DNA from: Cymodocea nodosa
Taxonomy: Eukaryota > Streptophyta > Magnoliopsida > Alismatales > Cymodoceaceae
Reading direction: 5' to 3'
DNA length: 64,000 nucleotides
Assembly: GCA_036874045.1 (NCBI GenBank)
Contig: CM072338.1
Span: forward strand, 18,994,501 to 19,058,500
The notes under the pieces are model-generated. The model saw nothing but the letters and a program-made list of their open reading frames with translations, had not been told where the DNA came from and ran no database searches. The first letter of the stretch is position 1. Every line of letters starts with the position of its first letter. The position numbers and the translations under genes were made by a program. This document shows positions 40,242 to 51,803 of the stretch, piece after piece.

Positions 40242-43166
40242 TACAAACCCCAACATTCACAAGCCGATTTAGATTAGATTGCTACTGGATAAAAACATTT
40301 AAAAACGGAAGCACAATGGCATCCACGAGAAATAAGGCATGTGATGTGATTTTCACTTGCAATCGCAGCAGAAACTCATCCGCTTATATAATGCTTTTAT
40401 CTTGTGGTACTTCATACCTGATCTATTCAAACAGATTGCACTCCAAAAGAAGCGCCAATGAAATCCAGACCATCATCCCGGGCAAAAACAAAAGACTCAC
40501 CTCGCCCACACCGATGCCCCCTCTCCCCACAGGAGGAGCCAATGAAATCATTCGCACGCAGAGGAGCGAACCCAACTGGGTTTGAGAGGGTCGGCATATA
40601 TCATCTCACTACCCTGTATGCAGGAGCTGTCTGTGTTGCTAAGCTACACACTTATTGAAATACATATTTAAAGATCAAATCCAAGGGGTAACAACAACGA
40701 AGTTCACAAATCCTATGGACACCAGAGAATACATGTGCTCGATAACCGTGAGGCCCCAAAGGCCCACTGAAATATGTTAAACGAGTGACGGCAAATAGTC
40801 CATTCCATGACCACCGAAGACCTTAAATCACAGAACAACAATTATTATAATTTTATGATAAATTGATAATTACACAACATGATACGAAAACACCATAATC
40901 ATCTAACATACCTTTCAACTGTATAATGATATTAATATACAGAACATAATCTTGTTTTGACAAGATTACCATCTTTTCAACATGGTTAAAATAGATCTCA
41001 TCCAATTTATACGAACATGATGCCTAAATACATGTTTAACATTTAAAAAAAATTATTAAATGCATAAATATAAAATTACTTACATTTATGGTACTGTCAG
41101 TAATCAATCATACCTGGACGAAACTATACATGAAATGATAGGATAAATGATAAACACGACGATAGGATTAGTTGGAATGATAAATACATAATATGATGAT
41201 GAAACATATTCTCAGCTTAAATTCTTAACCATGCAAAACATTGGGACAATGACTAATGCATGGACGCAAAAGACTCATGAAAGATGGAATAAGAAGCTTC
41301 ATTGTGGTCACGAAAAGGAAAACCAATCGAGAAAACCACAAAAGGAACGATGATCTCCCGAAATACGTACAAAATTTACTTTGCATATGTATTTCAATCA
41401 TCTGGCAAAGTAAATAATAATATACTATTACCATTAAATGAGGTAACAAAGAGAAATAAATAGATTCTGTATAAATCTATAGAAGTCCAATCAACTTAGG
41501 ATATCCTTCAAACAAACATTTATAACCACCATTTCACAAGAATCCTTTTTCAATACCAGTAATATTTCTTCCTGGACTTAAACATTTTCCTTCATAGCTT
41601 TCATAAGAGAAAGAAAAACCAATTACACGATTCAATGTAGGTTCTTTTTAATTTTTTTCCGAAAGAAAAAAGCTTCATATCGTTTCATGTCAAATGAGTA
41701 TGGGCAAGATCAATGGAGAGCTGGAAAAGGACATTTGTGTCATCCAACGGTAATGATCGTCCAAGACTCAAGAGAGATCAAAACGAAAAATAGATAAAAG
41801 TAATTTTGATTCCTTGAAAAGGTTGTCAACAAACTCACCAGGAAGATTCTCTTCTCCTAGCATCTGAAGGTTTCTGACAAATTGTTTATCAAAAAGTTTT
41901 TCAATGGACACTAGTACACAGAGGTAAACAAGGAATATTTGAACAAGATAGGCCTATACCAAAATTAGTATCTATTTACAATTCAGATAATCTAAATCCA
42001 ACAATCTAAATTTGAATATAATTATTTCACATATGCATATTATATTTTATCCGGGAAAGGCTTAATTTGAATATCTAGATCAAGACATCCAAATTTGAAC
42101 ATGATTATTTCAAATTAAAACTTCTAAATTATGTTGGATATCTGAATATCCAATTAGACAAGTACATGAATTTGAATCAAACTTTAATTGATGGAAATAA
42201 TGTATATCCGAATCCTATCTGATTAATTTTAGATGTGAATTTCCACAGAACATATTAGCCAAGTACGTTCTGAAACTAGCCCATGAAGAAATAAGGAAAG
42301 AAAAGATGGCAAACAATCCCTTTAATACCTACACAATTACCACAAACAATGCTATAAAGGTATGAATGGAACTAAGACATCTGATTTTCTAGTCCGTTGA
42401 TGGATATGAATAAAAGAAAAATACCATGTATTTTGAAAGAAAATGAAACAATAAATTAAGCACATCAAATAAACTTATTTCCCGGATAACTATGAAGTCC
42501 TAGGAACTAAAACAAACTAAAGCACCATGAGCACCCTAATAATTGAGAAATCAAGCATAAGATGAACAGGACAGATTGAGTCATGTTCGACTGAAGGAAA
42601 AAGATCCCCAACGAATGCACAACAACAATAAGAAAAAGATATCTATTTTACACTAATTACTAAATTAGGATCCCCGGAACACTTATGCCAAAAAAAAAAA
42701 AGAAGATCCCATAGGCCCTCTTAATATTTCATAGGAGGGTTAAGTGTGACAGATATTCTTTCTAACCAGTGTTTTAAAACGTACACCGGACTGGCCTAAT
42801 GGCCAATCCGACAGGTGCCCAAATATTATTAGCTTATCTAATTATGTAGACATAGCATGTTCTGCCAAAAATCATTACCAAGCAATCGAACCTCCACAAT
42901 GGATTCAAATGCGGAACGGAATAAAATGAGAGTGGTGTCCAAGATCTATTTTCAGACAACCAGAACAAGCAGTAAATGTCCGATCGAAATATCCACGTTA
43001 TATCAGACGGTATCGTGTACAAACATCCCAAAAACTGTTCAACAAGCAAAGCATGACCGAGAAGCAAATGCAGATCGAATGAAGAGGCTAAGGAAAAAAG
43101 AGAAACACCAACAAGAAGAAATATACCACGCAAAGGGTTGGAGATCGGCATCCCCACCACGTAACC
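40242..43166. other. Intergenic region downstream of the BAP-like gene
   Basis: AT-rich sequence with no recognised coding exon. The part next to 43166 should be 3'UTR of the BAP-like gene. A stretch at 41970-42240 carries repeated TGAATATC and CCAAAT-type words resembling those near 22350-22700 in RAD4 intron 6, and may be a shared degraded repeat. Confidence 0.4.
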
Positions 43167-43562
43167 TCAATCCTGGTTCTTCAACCTCTCGATCCTCTGG
43201 CTCATCTGCTGCACGCGGACCACCAGATTTGTGACCGAGAACAGCAGCCAGTATAAGAGCAGGGCCGCGGCAATGAGCAGCGCGTTCCGCTGCGACTTCA
43301 TGATGGACTTCTGGTGGCGGACGTACTCGCTCGGGGTGCAGCCGCTATCCTCCGAGCAGGAAGGCCTGGTCTCGTACTTCCAGTAGATGTCCATCAGGAG
43401 GAAGAGGCAGAAGGGGACGATGGAGAGCATGGGCTTCAGCGCGCTACGGATCACCACAACGAGACCCTTCCGGAGGCCTTCGAGGCCGGGAAGGGTGAGG
43501 AGGAGGAGCATCACCGCCTCCGCCGCGGCGGCGTAACCCAGCACTACCCATTCCAGTGCCAT
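43167..43562 (-). CDS. Short BAP29/BAP31-like ER membrane protein
   Basis: A single-exon frame of 131 residues with ATG at 43562 and TGA at 43167. Three hydrophobic segments (about 5-23, 43-60 and 93-115) are separated by charged loops. The pattern DIYWKYE between TM2 and the next loop, a Cys pair (69, 75), and a QRN motif before TM3 are features of the BCAP31 N-terminal domain. The protein stops right after TM3 (RIERLKNQD), so it lacks the long cytosolic coiled coil and KKXX retrieval signal of animal BAP31. This agrees with the short plant 'B-cell receptor-associated-like' proteins. A role in ER protein sorting is inferred from the family only. It is divergent from the PDLP gene, 359 bases away. 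Confidence 0.8.
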   Translation of the reverse strand: MALEWVVLGYAAAAEAVMLLLLTLPGLEGLRKGLVVVIRSALKPMLSIVPFCLFLLMDIYWKYETRPSCSEDSGCTPSEYVRHQKSIMKSQRNALLIAAALLLYWLLFSVTNLVVRVQQMSQRIERLKNQD

Positions 43563-43921
43563 CGCGCTGGGTCTGCTTTTGCGTCCTCCGCTTCCGATCG
43601 AGATGGAAGATGGAGACGAATACCAGGGACCTGGCCACGGGAAGCGAGAAAGAGGCGTCCACGTATTTGACGCGGAAGGGTCGGCTTTTTCTTTTCTTCG
43701 TCAGTAAGGCTGGTATGTGGTATCTGCGGCATGCGCCGGTCCGACCAAGTTTTGGGCCGGTCCGACCGTTTTAGTTTACAAGCAGCCTTTCGGCCCATTA
43801 ATGACATGTTGGAAAGAACATTTTGCGGTTTGTTCTTATTCTATTTATCTGAACGCTGATGTTATAAGATTCTTCCTCCCCATGTCCTGAAAGAAACATT
43901 CCTCCTCCTCCAGTGGAAACA
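43563..43921. promoter_or_regulatory. Divergent BAP-like/PDLP promoter
   Basis: Only 359 bases lie between the two start codons, so both promoters and both 5'UTRs must fit here. Open frames that cross it are shadows. Confidence 0.55.
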
Positions 43922-44617
43922 ATGCGGCATCTCCTCTTCTTCTTCTTCGTCCATCTCTTCTCTTCCTCCTCCGCCGACGATACCACAGCCTTCGTCTACG
44001 CCGGCTGCTCCCAGACCAAGTATGCTTCCAACACCCCCTACCAGTACAACCTCAACTCCCTCCTTGCCTCCCTCGCCAACTCCGCCTCCATGTCCAACTT
44101 CGGAAACTTCACCTCCAAACTCGCATCCCCCTCCTTCCCCGTCTACGGCTTCTATCAGTGCCGGGGGGACCTCCCCATCCCTACCTGCCACTCCTGCGTC
44201 CGCAACGCCATAACCCAGCTCAGCCCCCTCTGCTCCTCTTCCACCTCCGCCACCCTCCAGCTCCGCGGCTGCGTCGTGCGCTACGGCAACGACACCTTCC
44301 TCGGCCAGCCGGACAAGACCCTCCTCTACAGGAAGTGCGGCCCGGCCATGGCACCGAGCGGGTACGAGACGGATCTGGTGGGGATGAGGGAGAAGGTGCT
44401 CGGCGGGCTGCTGGAGGGCACGGGGCCGTACAGGGTGGGGATGGTTGGGAACGTGGACGGAATGGCGCAGTGCGTGGGGGATCAGAGTGAGGACGAGTGC
44501 CGGGAGTGTGTGGCCGACGCAGTGGCCGAGATGAGGAACGACTGCGGTGGGCCGGCGGTTTCCGGTGATGTGTACCTGGGGAAGTGCTACGTGATGTATT
44601 CTTCCAAAGGCCTGTCC

Positions 44618-44649
<32 letters not shown>

Positions 44650-44675
44650 CAACCATGCCCATGGTAAGAGTTTCA

Positions 44676-44708
<33 letters not shown>

Positions 44709-46427
44709 AACTGTGTTGGGTTACTTCCTGTAGGTACGTTGGAGGTTATGTCTCAAGTTTCTTCTTCTTCTTCTTCTTCTTGCACGTCCACTTTCCCTAA
44801 AATTTTCTTCTCTTACTTCATCCTTCTCCTGTAAGACCGAAGTATATTAATATATGCTATATAGTATGCTTTTTGGTGAAATATTATATATACATATATA
44901 TATATGTAAATAATTGGTAAGATATGTTTCAGACGTCGGAATTGAGAGTTGTGTTTGATCTTAACAAGGATTGGATTTGAATCCATGCATGGTAAATATC
45001 TTTAGGTTCAAATATAAATAAGTGAACAAAAACAATCATGGATTAATTGATTGGTTTTGTTGAGTCCAGTACTGGTAAGGGGTGCATTAAGCAAATATAA
45101 ATGTTGGTATTTTCTTGTTATTTTTACGTATTTAGAGTATGGTAAATATTAGAGGATATATATATATATATTAATTTGCATGATTAATTAAGAGGAATCA
45201 CCCCTTATTTATCTATCATCCTGTGGTTATCCCCAAATTGTGCATGCCATCAAACACTGCAAATTAGGAAGAAGGTGGTGCATGTATTCAGTATATCTTT
45301 TTTTATTGCATTTTCAGTGGCATGAAGTCTTTTAACTTTTTTTTGGATAATGATATACTGAAATCTTAGTTGGGCGTTTGATGAAAAATGATTCTAACTT
45401 TTTGTTGATTTCAATATTGTATTTGATAATCAAATTTATCTAAATGTTTACCAACTTGATATTATACATTTTTCCCAAAAAATGAAAATATCTAGGAAAA
45501 TCACCTTTTCGTCAAGTATAAATTCCTCTGCTTTTTCCATGGATTCCTCGATATTTTCTTGAGAATCACCTGTTGAATTTTTTTTTTTTGCCAAAATCGA
45601 TAATCATATAATTATCAAAAGCAGCCGAAGAAACAACACTAGATCCAAATCACACAGGATTTGATAGGAATATAGGTTTACCCAATGGCAGATTATTAGC
45701 TCTTCCTGTTACAAAACCTTACTTTGAACAAAATTGATTCTGAAAGTCTACAACAACTTTCAACGGTAAAATCAGATAAGCTAAACAATTCCAGCTAGAT
45801 GAGGCAAGTACTTGAAATCCAATGCCCACTGCTTCCTTGCGTAGATATTTATTTTAGGCAAAAAGGTACATGATCATGAAGGCTTTAATCTGCTTCCTAA
45901 CTTTGATAAAGGATCGATTAGATAGACGGATCTGTGTTGCAAGTAACCATGCATTCTTCTCCAAAACAAAATTCAGCAATGCACCCGAACAAAAATTTTC
46001 AAAGGGGAGCCAGCAACCCAAGATTGATGACAGCAAGGGAAAAATTGGCAAGCCTCGCCAATTTTAAAATATCCATAAGCAAGCTTAAAATAATAAAAAT
46101 TATGAAATAGAGGTCTATTTTCAACCCATCTTTAATTGTTTTTCACTCAACAGCTGCTGTGACCGTGAAAGAAATGTCTATGATAATTGGGATAGCAGGC
46201 GCTGTCCTCGTCCTCATACTTCTCCTCTACTTCCTCAGCAAGTCCGGAGGGTTGAAAGGCAAGTCGATCGTTCTTCACTCATGCCATCTCCCCCCTTCCG
46301 GCCCTATCTCTTCACTCTCTGCTGAATGTGTATATTTCAGACTGAACCATTTTCCTTCCTTCCTTCCTTCCTTCCTTCCTTCCTTCCTTCCTTTCTTTCT
46401 TTTTTCCTCTTTCTAGCAGGTAAATGA
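43922..46427 (+). CDS. Plasmodesmata-located protein (two DUF26 domains)
   Basis: A type I membrane protein of 284 residues that, by family, sits at plasmodesmata and modulates callose and cell-to-cell movement. A signal peptide (1-18) is followed by two DUF26/Gnk2 domains with C-X8-C-X2-C cores at C80/C89/C92 and C184/C193/C196. A Ser-only stalk encoded by (TCG)n (233-243), one TM helix (about 256-275), and a short basic tail ending SGGLKGK follow. I place exons at 43922-44663, 46154-46258 and 46420-46427. Exon 2 ends at TTGAAAG|GCAAGT, a GC donor with otherwise perfect consensus; the tiny last exon gives only G-K-stop. Retaining intron 2 would add about 55 residues of low-complexity sequence encoded by a TTCC repeat, which is unlike the family. 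No kinase domain is present, which separates it from CRKs. Confidence 0.82.
44619..44650 (+). repeat. (TCG)n coding microsatellite
   Basis: About ten TCG units encode the poly-Ser stalk of the PDLP between the second DUF26 domain and the membrane helix. A (TC)n run follows 30 bases later, just inside intron 1. Confidence 0.85.
46352..46400 (+). repeat. (TTCC)n microsatellite serving as polypyrimidine tract
   Basis: About ten TTCC units sit immediately upstream of the TCTAGCAG acceptor of PDLP intron 2. The tract therefore forms the pyrimidine-rich part of the 3' splice site. Confidence 0.8.
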
Positions 46428-47579
46428 ACCCTAAAGTGGATCTGCTGCTGGTGCAGATTTCTCCTTATCTTTGAGCCTCTCTTTACACTTCAGAAACCCA
46501 TCTTCTTTTCATGGGTTTGGCGAAAGAGTGGCTCTTTTCTTAAAGCTGGGGAGGAAAGCAGGACGGAAAGTGAGGGAAGGGATGGTGAATGCAGAATATT
46601 CCAAGGTCCACCGCTCTGAGGGGTTTATAATATGTGGAGAAACAATAATTGGATGTAGCTGGTAGATCGTGTGTTAATTAATAGTGCATGCCTTTTTCCT
46701 TGGTACAATAAGATGAGAAGAACACCGGGTCTTTTCAGGGAAAAATGTTTTTACAGTGGCATCCGAGATGTCCAATTTTGAAATTATATGATCCTTTGTC
46801 TATCATCTGTTTCAGTAATGTTTACGCTTTGACCTTTTTTCCCCTGTGACCGAGAAATGAAGTCCCATATATTTTAACTTTCAAGCTTTCTTTTCTGTTC
46901 CTTTAGATAAAGGCTCTTTTCTCCTTTAATCACTGAAATCAAATTGTTGATTATATAGATCAGGTAAACAATATATCAATCGATTCCTTTATCTTCGTGA
47001 ACTCGAGCTCTGATCCTGCGTACTCAACTTGAAAGAAGTTAACAGAAGAAGTGAGAACAGACTTAACGGAAAAGATTCAGCTTAACCACATATATATTTT
47101 GTTGTATGAAACCTTCAACTTTAAACTAAAACCGTTAGGGAAGGAAACATTGATAGTTTTCTTTGGCTTTTTGAAAAATGCCAACTTATTCCATATTTGA
47201 ACTTAAATAATAGTGACCAGATAGAGAAACACTGAGAAGTTTTCTAAAGAACACACATACAGTGAAAATAATATTACTTGGGTAATGATCCACTTGACTG
47301 CTTTGATTTGCATCTTAAGTACACAATCAAGAGTCTCTAAAACAGTGAACGTTTATGAGAAAGAGAAACATCTAATGTGTACATCAAACCGTATATAATA
47401 TGGCAACGATTATGTGCATGACACAGGAAATGGAGATGGGCAGGCACAACTCAAATCACATGCAGAACTGCAGGAACATGATATAGATAAGACTCAGGGT
47501 GTCGACTAAAACAGACACATTTATACTTATGAGATGATATCACAGAATTAAATGTTGGCATTTCACTGTCTGGGGACTG
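46428..47579. other. Convergent intergenic region
   Basis: This lies between the PDLP stop (+) and the caleosin stop (-) and holds both 3'UTRs. I see no further gene. An open frame at 46471-46665 begins with TTG and lacks family features. Confidence 0.5.
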
Positions 47580-49596
47580 CTAGCGTTTCTCCTTGGCATT
47601 GGCTCTCTCCATCTTTGAGAAAAGACTTCCATCGTAAGCAGCTCTGACGGTCTCCTTCTGAAGCAGTCCGTCCTTGTCCTTGCAGAGGTGGTACAAGATC
47701 TTCCACTCCGTCCAGCTTGCCAACCTGAGGTCATCAGTCAGTATTACCAACAAACTTGCTTTGTTTCGTGAAATGAAAGCAAAAAAGGCACGTTTTGGGA
47801 TTTGCAGAGAATCCAGGGACCTACCATCCTTGGTAGTCTTTAGGAACTCGGTTGGACTTCAGCATCTTCTTCAACTCTTCTTCGGTAAGCGAGCAACCGT
47901 TTGTTTTTGCATGCTTGTGGAAGATCTCATCGAATTTGGAGGGTACAAACCTACACGTAAAGGAAATCAGCTTATCTTAGCACACGTGCCCGTTGACCAA
48001 ACAAATTTGAGTAATCATGATATCATCCATCGTCTACAAGAGACTCGCTTCCATTACAAAAGCGTTCGAGCTGGTTATAACCAGGAGTTTTGTAAGTTCT
48101 TATTGGAAGTGGAATACAGAGCTTGAATTCTGTAATCTTAGCAATCTGATGCATGTGTGCGTACAAATATATGAGTATGCAATTCCACAAATGTTCTTTT
48201 AGATCTCTAGGACATTGCTGATGCCATCTCAAAGCATAAGAACCTATAAGATGAAATGGAAATGCTTGCCACCTAGTGCTGTTAATCTGCGAAGCCAAAC
48301 ACAGGTTTTGATATTTGCTTATAGGAAAGGGATCTTGCATTTTTACTAAAGAGAGTTTCTCATATGAAACTCTGTTTTTTTCTGTTTCTTCTTGTCAAGT
48401 TAACCATCTAACTGTCAGTCTTTTCCTCTGCCTTGAGGAAAGAAGACGTGATTTCAAACCCCAAGTGAAAACGTCAACGTTATCGAAAGAAGAAAATAAG
48501 GCATTGAGTTATTAAGTCGTTCTCTAAAATGTAAACACTGCACTAAAAAAATCACCAAACGTTTCACATCATACTCTATATAATTCTCTCAAAGTGTGAT
48601 CAAAGAGATCTTATTAAAAGAAAATGTGCAAAGATTTGCATACCGCCCTTCTTGATCGTACACACCCGTGTCACTTCCATGCTTCCCTTCGTGGATATTC
48701 TTCACATATATGGGAAAAAGAAGAGATGGAAGCTTCCCCTGCTCACACAGAAGTAAATATTGGAATCATTTGTCCCGTGTCGTCCCAGTTCATAGTACCA
48801 AGTACATATCACCAGAAAGTTCGCTAAATCACAGACCCGAAAGTTGAAACCAAGCGTGGTGGATACAATTAAACTACCGAAGGCCAGGCCACGCTAAATG
48901 GTTCGATCGTCCATGTTAAAGTTATTAGTTGCCTGATCGATAATTTATTCATATGAATCACATCTGTTTGTCACAGTCTAATAATCTGTTCTCCAGCTGA
49001 GCGGAAGATAATCAAGACGTTGATGATTCATACCATCTATGTTTCATTCATGGAATAATCCTCTGGTTCACGAGATTTTGTATTTGACAAAGATGGGCAG
49101 AGGGGAAGAAGGAAAGGCTTTCCACTTACAGATTTGGTCTTGGGGCCGAGAAACCCGTTGATGAACGCGGCGCTGACACCTGATAGTAGAACCCCGCATC
49201 CTATCGCGCGGAATCCTGACAAACCAGATGAAGCATCAGCAATCGTGTAATGTGATGGGCCGGCCGAAATGGAACAAATCAATCTAACAACAGCATTACA
49301 TTTAATTCGACAACCAACGAAGAATCATCGACAAAAAGGAAAACAAAGCATTAAGAGGAAGACCTTGGTAGGTCTCGGTGGGGTAGATAACTCCATCTTT
49401 GTTTCTGTCAAAGAAAGCCACGTGTTTCTGGAGAGCAGTCGGTTCGTCTGTTCTGTCGTCCATGGTCTCACCTTCTAATCCATTATTATCCCCATCTGGA
49501 AGAAACGCTTCTAATCCTTGTGTTGGATGGAAGAATGGAACGATAAGGAAGAAAAGAAGAGACCAACAGCAAACCTGAAGAAGCGACCGAAACCAT
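47580..49596 (-). CDS. Caleosin / probable peroxygenase
   Basis: A Ca2+-binding, heme-dependent peroxygenase-family protein that normally sits on lipid droplets or ER and oxidises unsaturated fatty acids with hydroperoxides. I model six exons: 49596-49575, 49495-49364, 49215-49130, 48738-48644, 47950-47825 and 47724-47580, giving 201 residues. One EF-hand ([12 protein letters not shown], 37-48) precedes a hydrophobic segment ([20 protein letters not shown]). A reduced proline region ([15 protein letters not shown]) follows, then the candidate heme ligands H32 (QKHVAFF) and H100 ([11 protein letters not shown]). A conserved C-terminal block ([21 protein letters not shown]) completes it. It resembles the short Arabidopsis At1g70670 type. 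The 5' end is uncertain: the first ATG joins in frame only if a 79-bp intron (49574-49496) is removed; otherwise translation could start at an internal ATG (residue 19). Confidence 0.88.
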
Positions 49597-51803
49597 CTTG
49601 AACACACCACCACACACAGCGATCTGGGTGGAGAGATGGAACGAGGAAAGATGGCGACGATGGCTCAGAAATGAAGAATATAATAGGAGTGGAAATGTAG
49701 GGGGGGGATCGTTGCGTGGCTTCTTCCAACGTAAACGGTTGCCATCTTATCTTCCTTCACTCCAAAGCCAATCATTTCTTTTTTGTGAAGTGCCACTTAC
49801 ACTTTATTCTCGGGTTGCATGATACGCACGTTCTCTGAGTTTCGTCTACCATGTATTTATGGAAACGCCTCTTCGTATACTTATCTTTACCTATAAATAC
49901 GATTTATGCTTGGTGGTGGCGGCACAGGCTCTACGCTTCATAAGTCATTGCACTGTTTCCTCGCAGGCTTACGAAACTTTCTCGGAAAATTTTCGCCAAC
50001 AACACACATGCATTCTTCTGGCGACGGAAAGTAAAATCATTGGCAAACATTGAATTTTGTTAAAATATCATTAAAATTCAATATGCAGATTTTTTTGTAC
50101 CTAATATTCAATACGTAGGAATTAAATTTATATTAAATTTTAACAAAGATTGTAAGTAACTTAACTTTATTTTCAAGTATAAGTTATATTTATAGTAAAA
50201 GAGTAGAATATATAAAAATATTAATAGATCTTTCTTTATCACATCAATTTTATAATCATCAGAAGATTTATAAAATAAGTTAAAATATTTTCAAAGATTT
50301 TTGTGATTTAATAAGGAAGTAATAAATCATGACAAATATCAACAATATTAGTGTATAATAAAAATTTGTTATGTTTATTGTAACAATTAAACAAAATTAA
50401 AGTTACGAAATAACTATAGAGCGATTTAGTTGATCAAACTAGATAATTAATAAATACTTTAATAAAGTCTTGAATATTGTTTTACGACTAAATCACATGA
50501 TTCTAACAATAACTTCATCTAAAATACCAAGTCAAATTCAACATAACTCAAATGTGTACCTATATTTTAAGATATATTGTTACTTTTGTAGTTTCCTTAT
50601 CTTTAATGTTATTTTAATCAATATCAAAATAAAATTACATATTTACAAAATTATATTAAAGTTATTAATAACACACATATCAAAGTAACTATTTATAGAT
50701 AAGAAATAGCAATGTTTATAAACAATAAAGTTGAATTATCTCAAAATGTAATAGTAGTATGTAATTTTAATATAAAATTTACATATATTTTAGTTGGTTG
50801 AGAAGTATCAACTGCCCGATGTTTGTATTCTCTAAGATATAATTATTAGACTTAATGATTTTTAGGTTCCACCAAGTAAATGTGTTTTCTAATTCTATAA
50901 GTTATGAAAACATCACTATACTAATATTTTTTTCATACAATTAAGTTTTACTTAGTTGATGTTGAATATCTAAATTGACTAAAATATATTTATCTATATC
51001 GAGATGTAAGATATCATTTATCTGATTATGTTAATGATAAAGTTCTTCATGATATTGTATAAAAATTCAACTACAAACATTCACAATTGAGAATAATTAT
51101 TAAGTATACGTTTAGAGTTGTGAAATATTGATTCTCAATATTATACGATTAGATGTCATATTCATATGAAACATAATACTCAAGATGAGTTGAAATAGTT
51201 AAATATTATTGATGACGTACAATTAATAAGAAATATAAATATGAAAAGTAATGTATAAGTTGAAATGAATAAATAATAAAGAAAAAAAATAACAAATAAG
51301 ATATATAAAAATATTATAATGTTAACGTAAGATGAAATAACTGTTTAATATTATTTAATATTATAATATTTAAATTAAAATGTATATATATTTTGTAAAT
51401 ATTTAAATTAAAAGTTACTTTCATATTATTTAAATTATTTATATTTTTAAATAAATATATCATTTATTTTATTATTATTATTGATTGATTTCCTTTTTTT
51501 TCATATCTTTACGCGAACTTTCCGTCGTGCACCGGTGGCTCCTAAACCATAGAAATCCAAACCCAGAAGGTTGTCTGACCTTGCCGTCTACGCAATAGAA
51601 TGGACATCAACAAGTAAACATTCGATTTAAATATCATCGTCCGTGAGAATTTAAATAAGTGATCAAAATTAAAAGATTTTGATACCCAAGAAGAAGGAAT
51701 ACATACATACATGGATTAGCATCCTGTACACTTCTTTCTATTATTTTTATCTGAACGAGAGACGACAGCAAAGCAAGCACCGGAATCTGATGCCTCCCTG
51801 GAA
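49597..51803. other. AT-rich intergenic region
   Basis: The first 250 bases are the caleosin 5'UTR and promoter. From about 50050 to 51500 the sequence is roughly 80% AT with no recognisable gene, repeat or RNA. The last 150 bases are likely 3'UTR of the oxygenase gene. Confidence 0.5.

Noticed and set aside
43862-44662. 266-codon minus frame antisense to PDLP
   Set aside because: It is the complement of the GC-rich PDLP exon, begins in the (TCG)n repeat and has no recognisable motif.
46457-46665. Alternative last exon for PDLP (DFSLSLSLHFRNP...)
   Set aside because: In frame with the same GC donor, but it would add about 70 residues unlike PDLP tails. The 8-base exon giving GK-stop is simpler.
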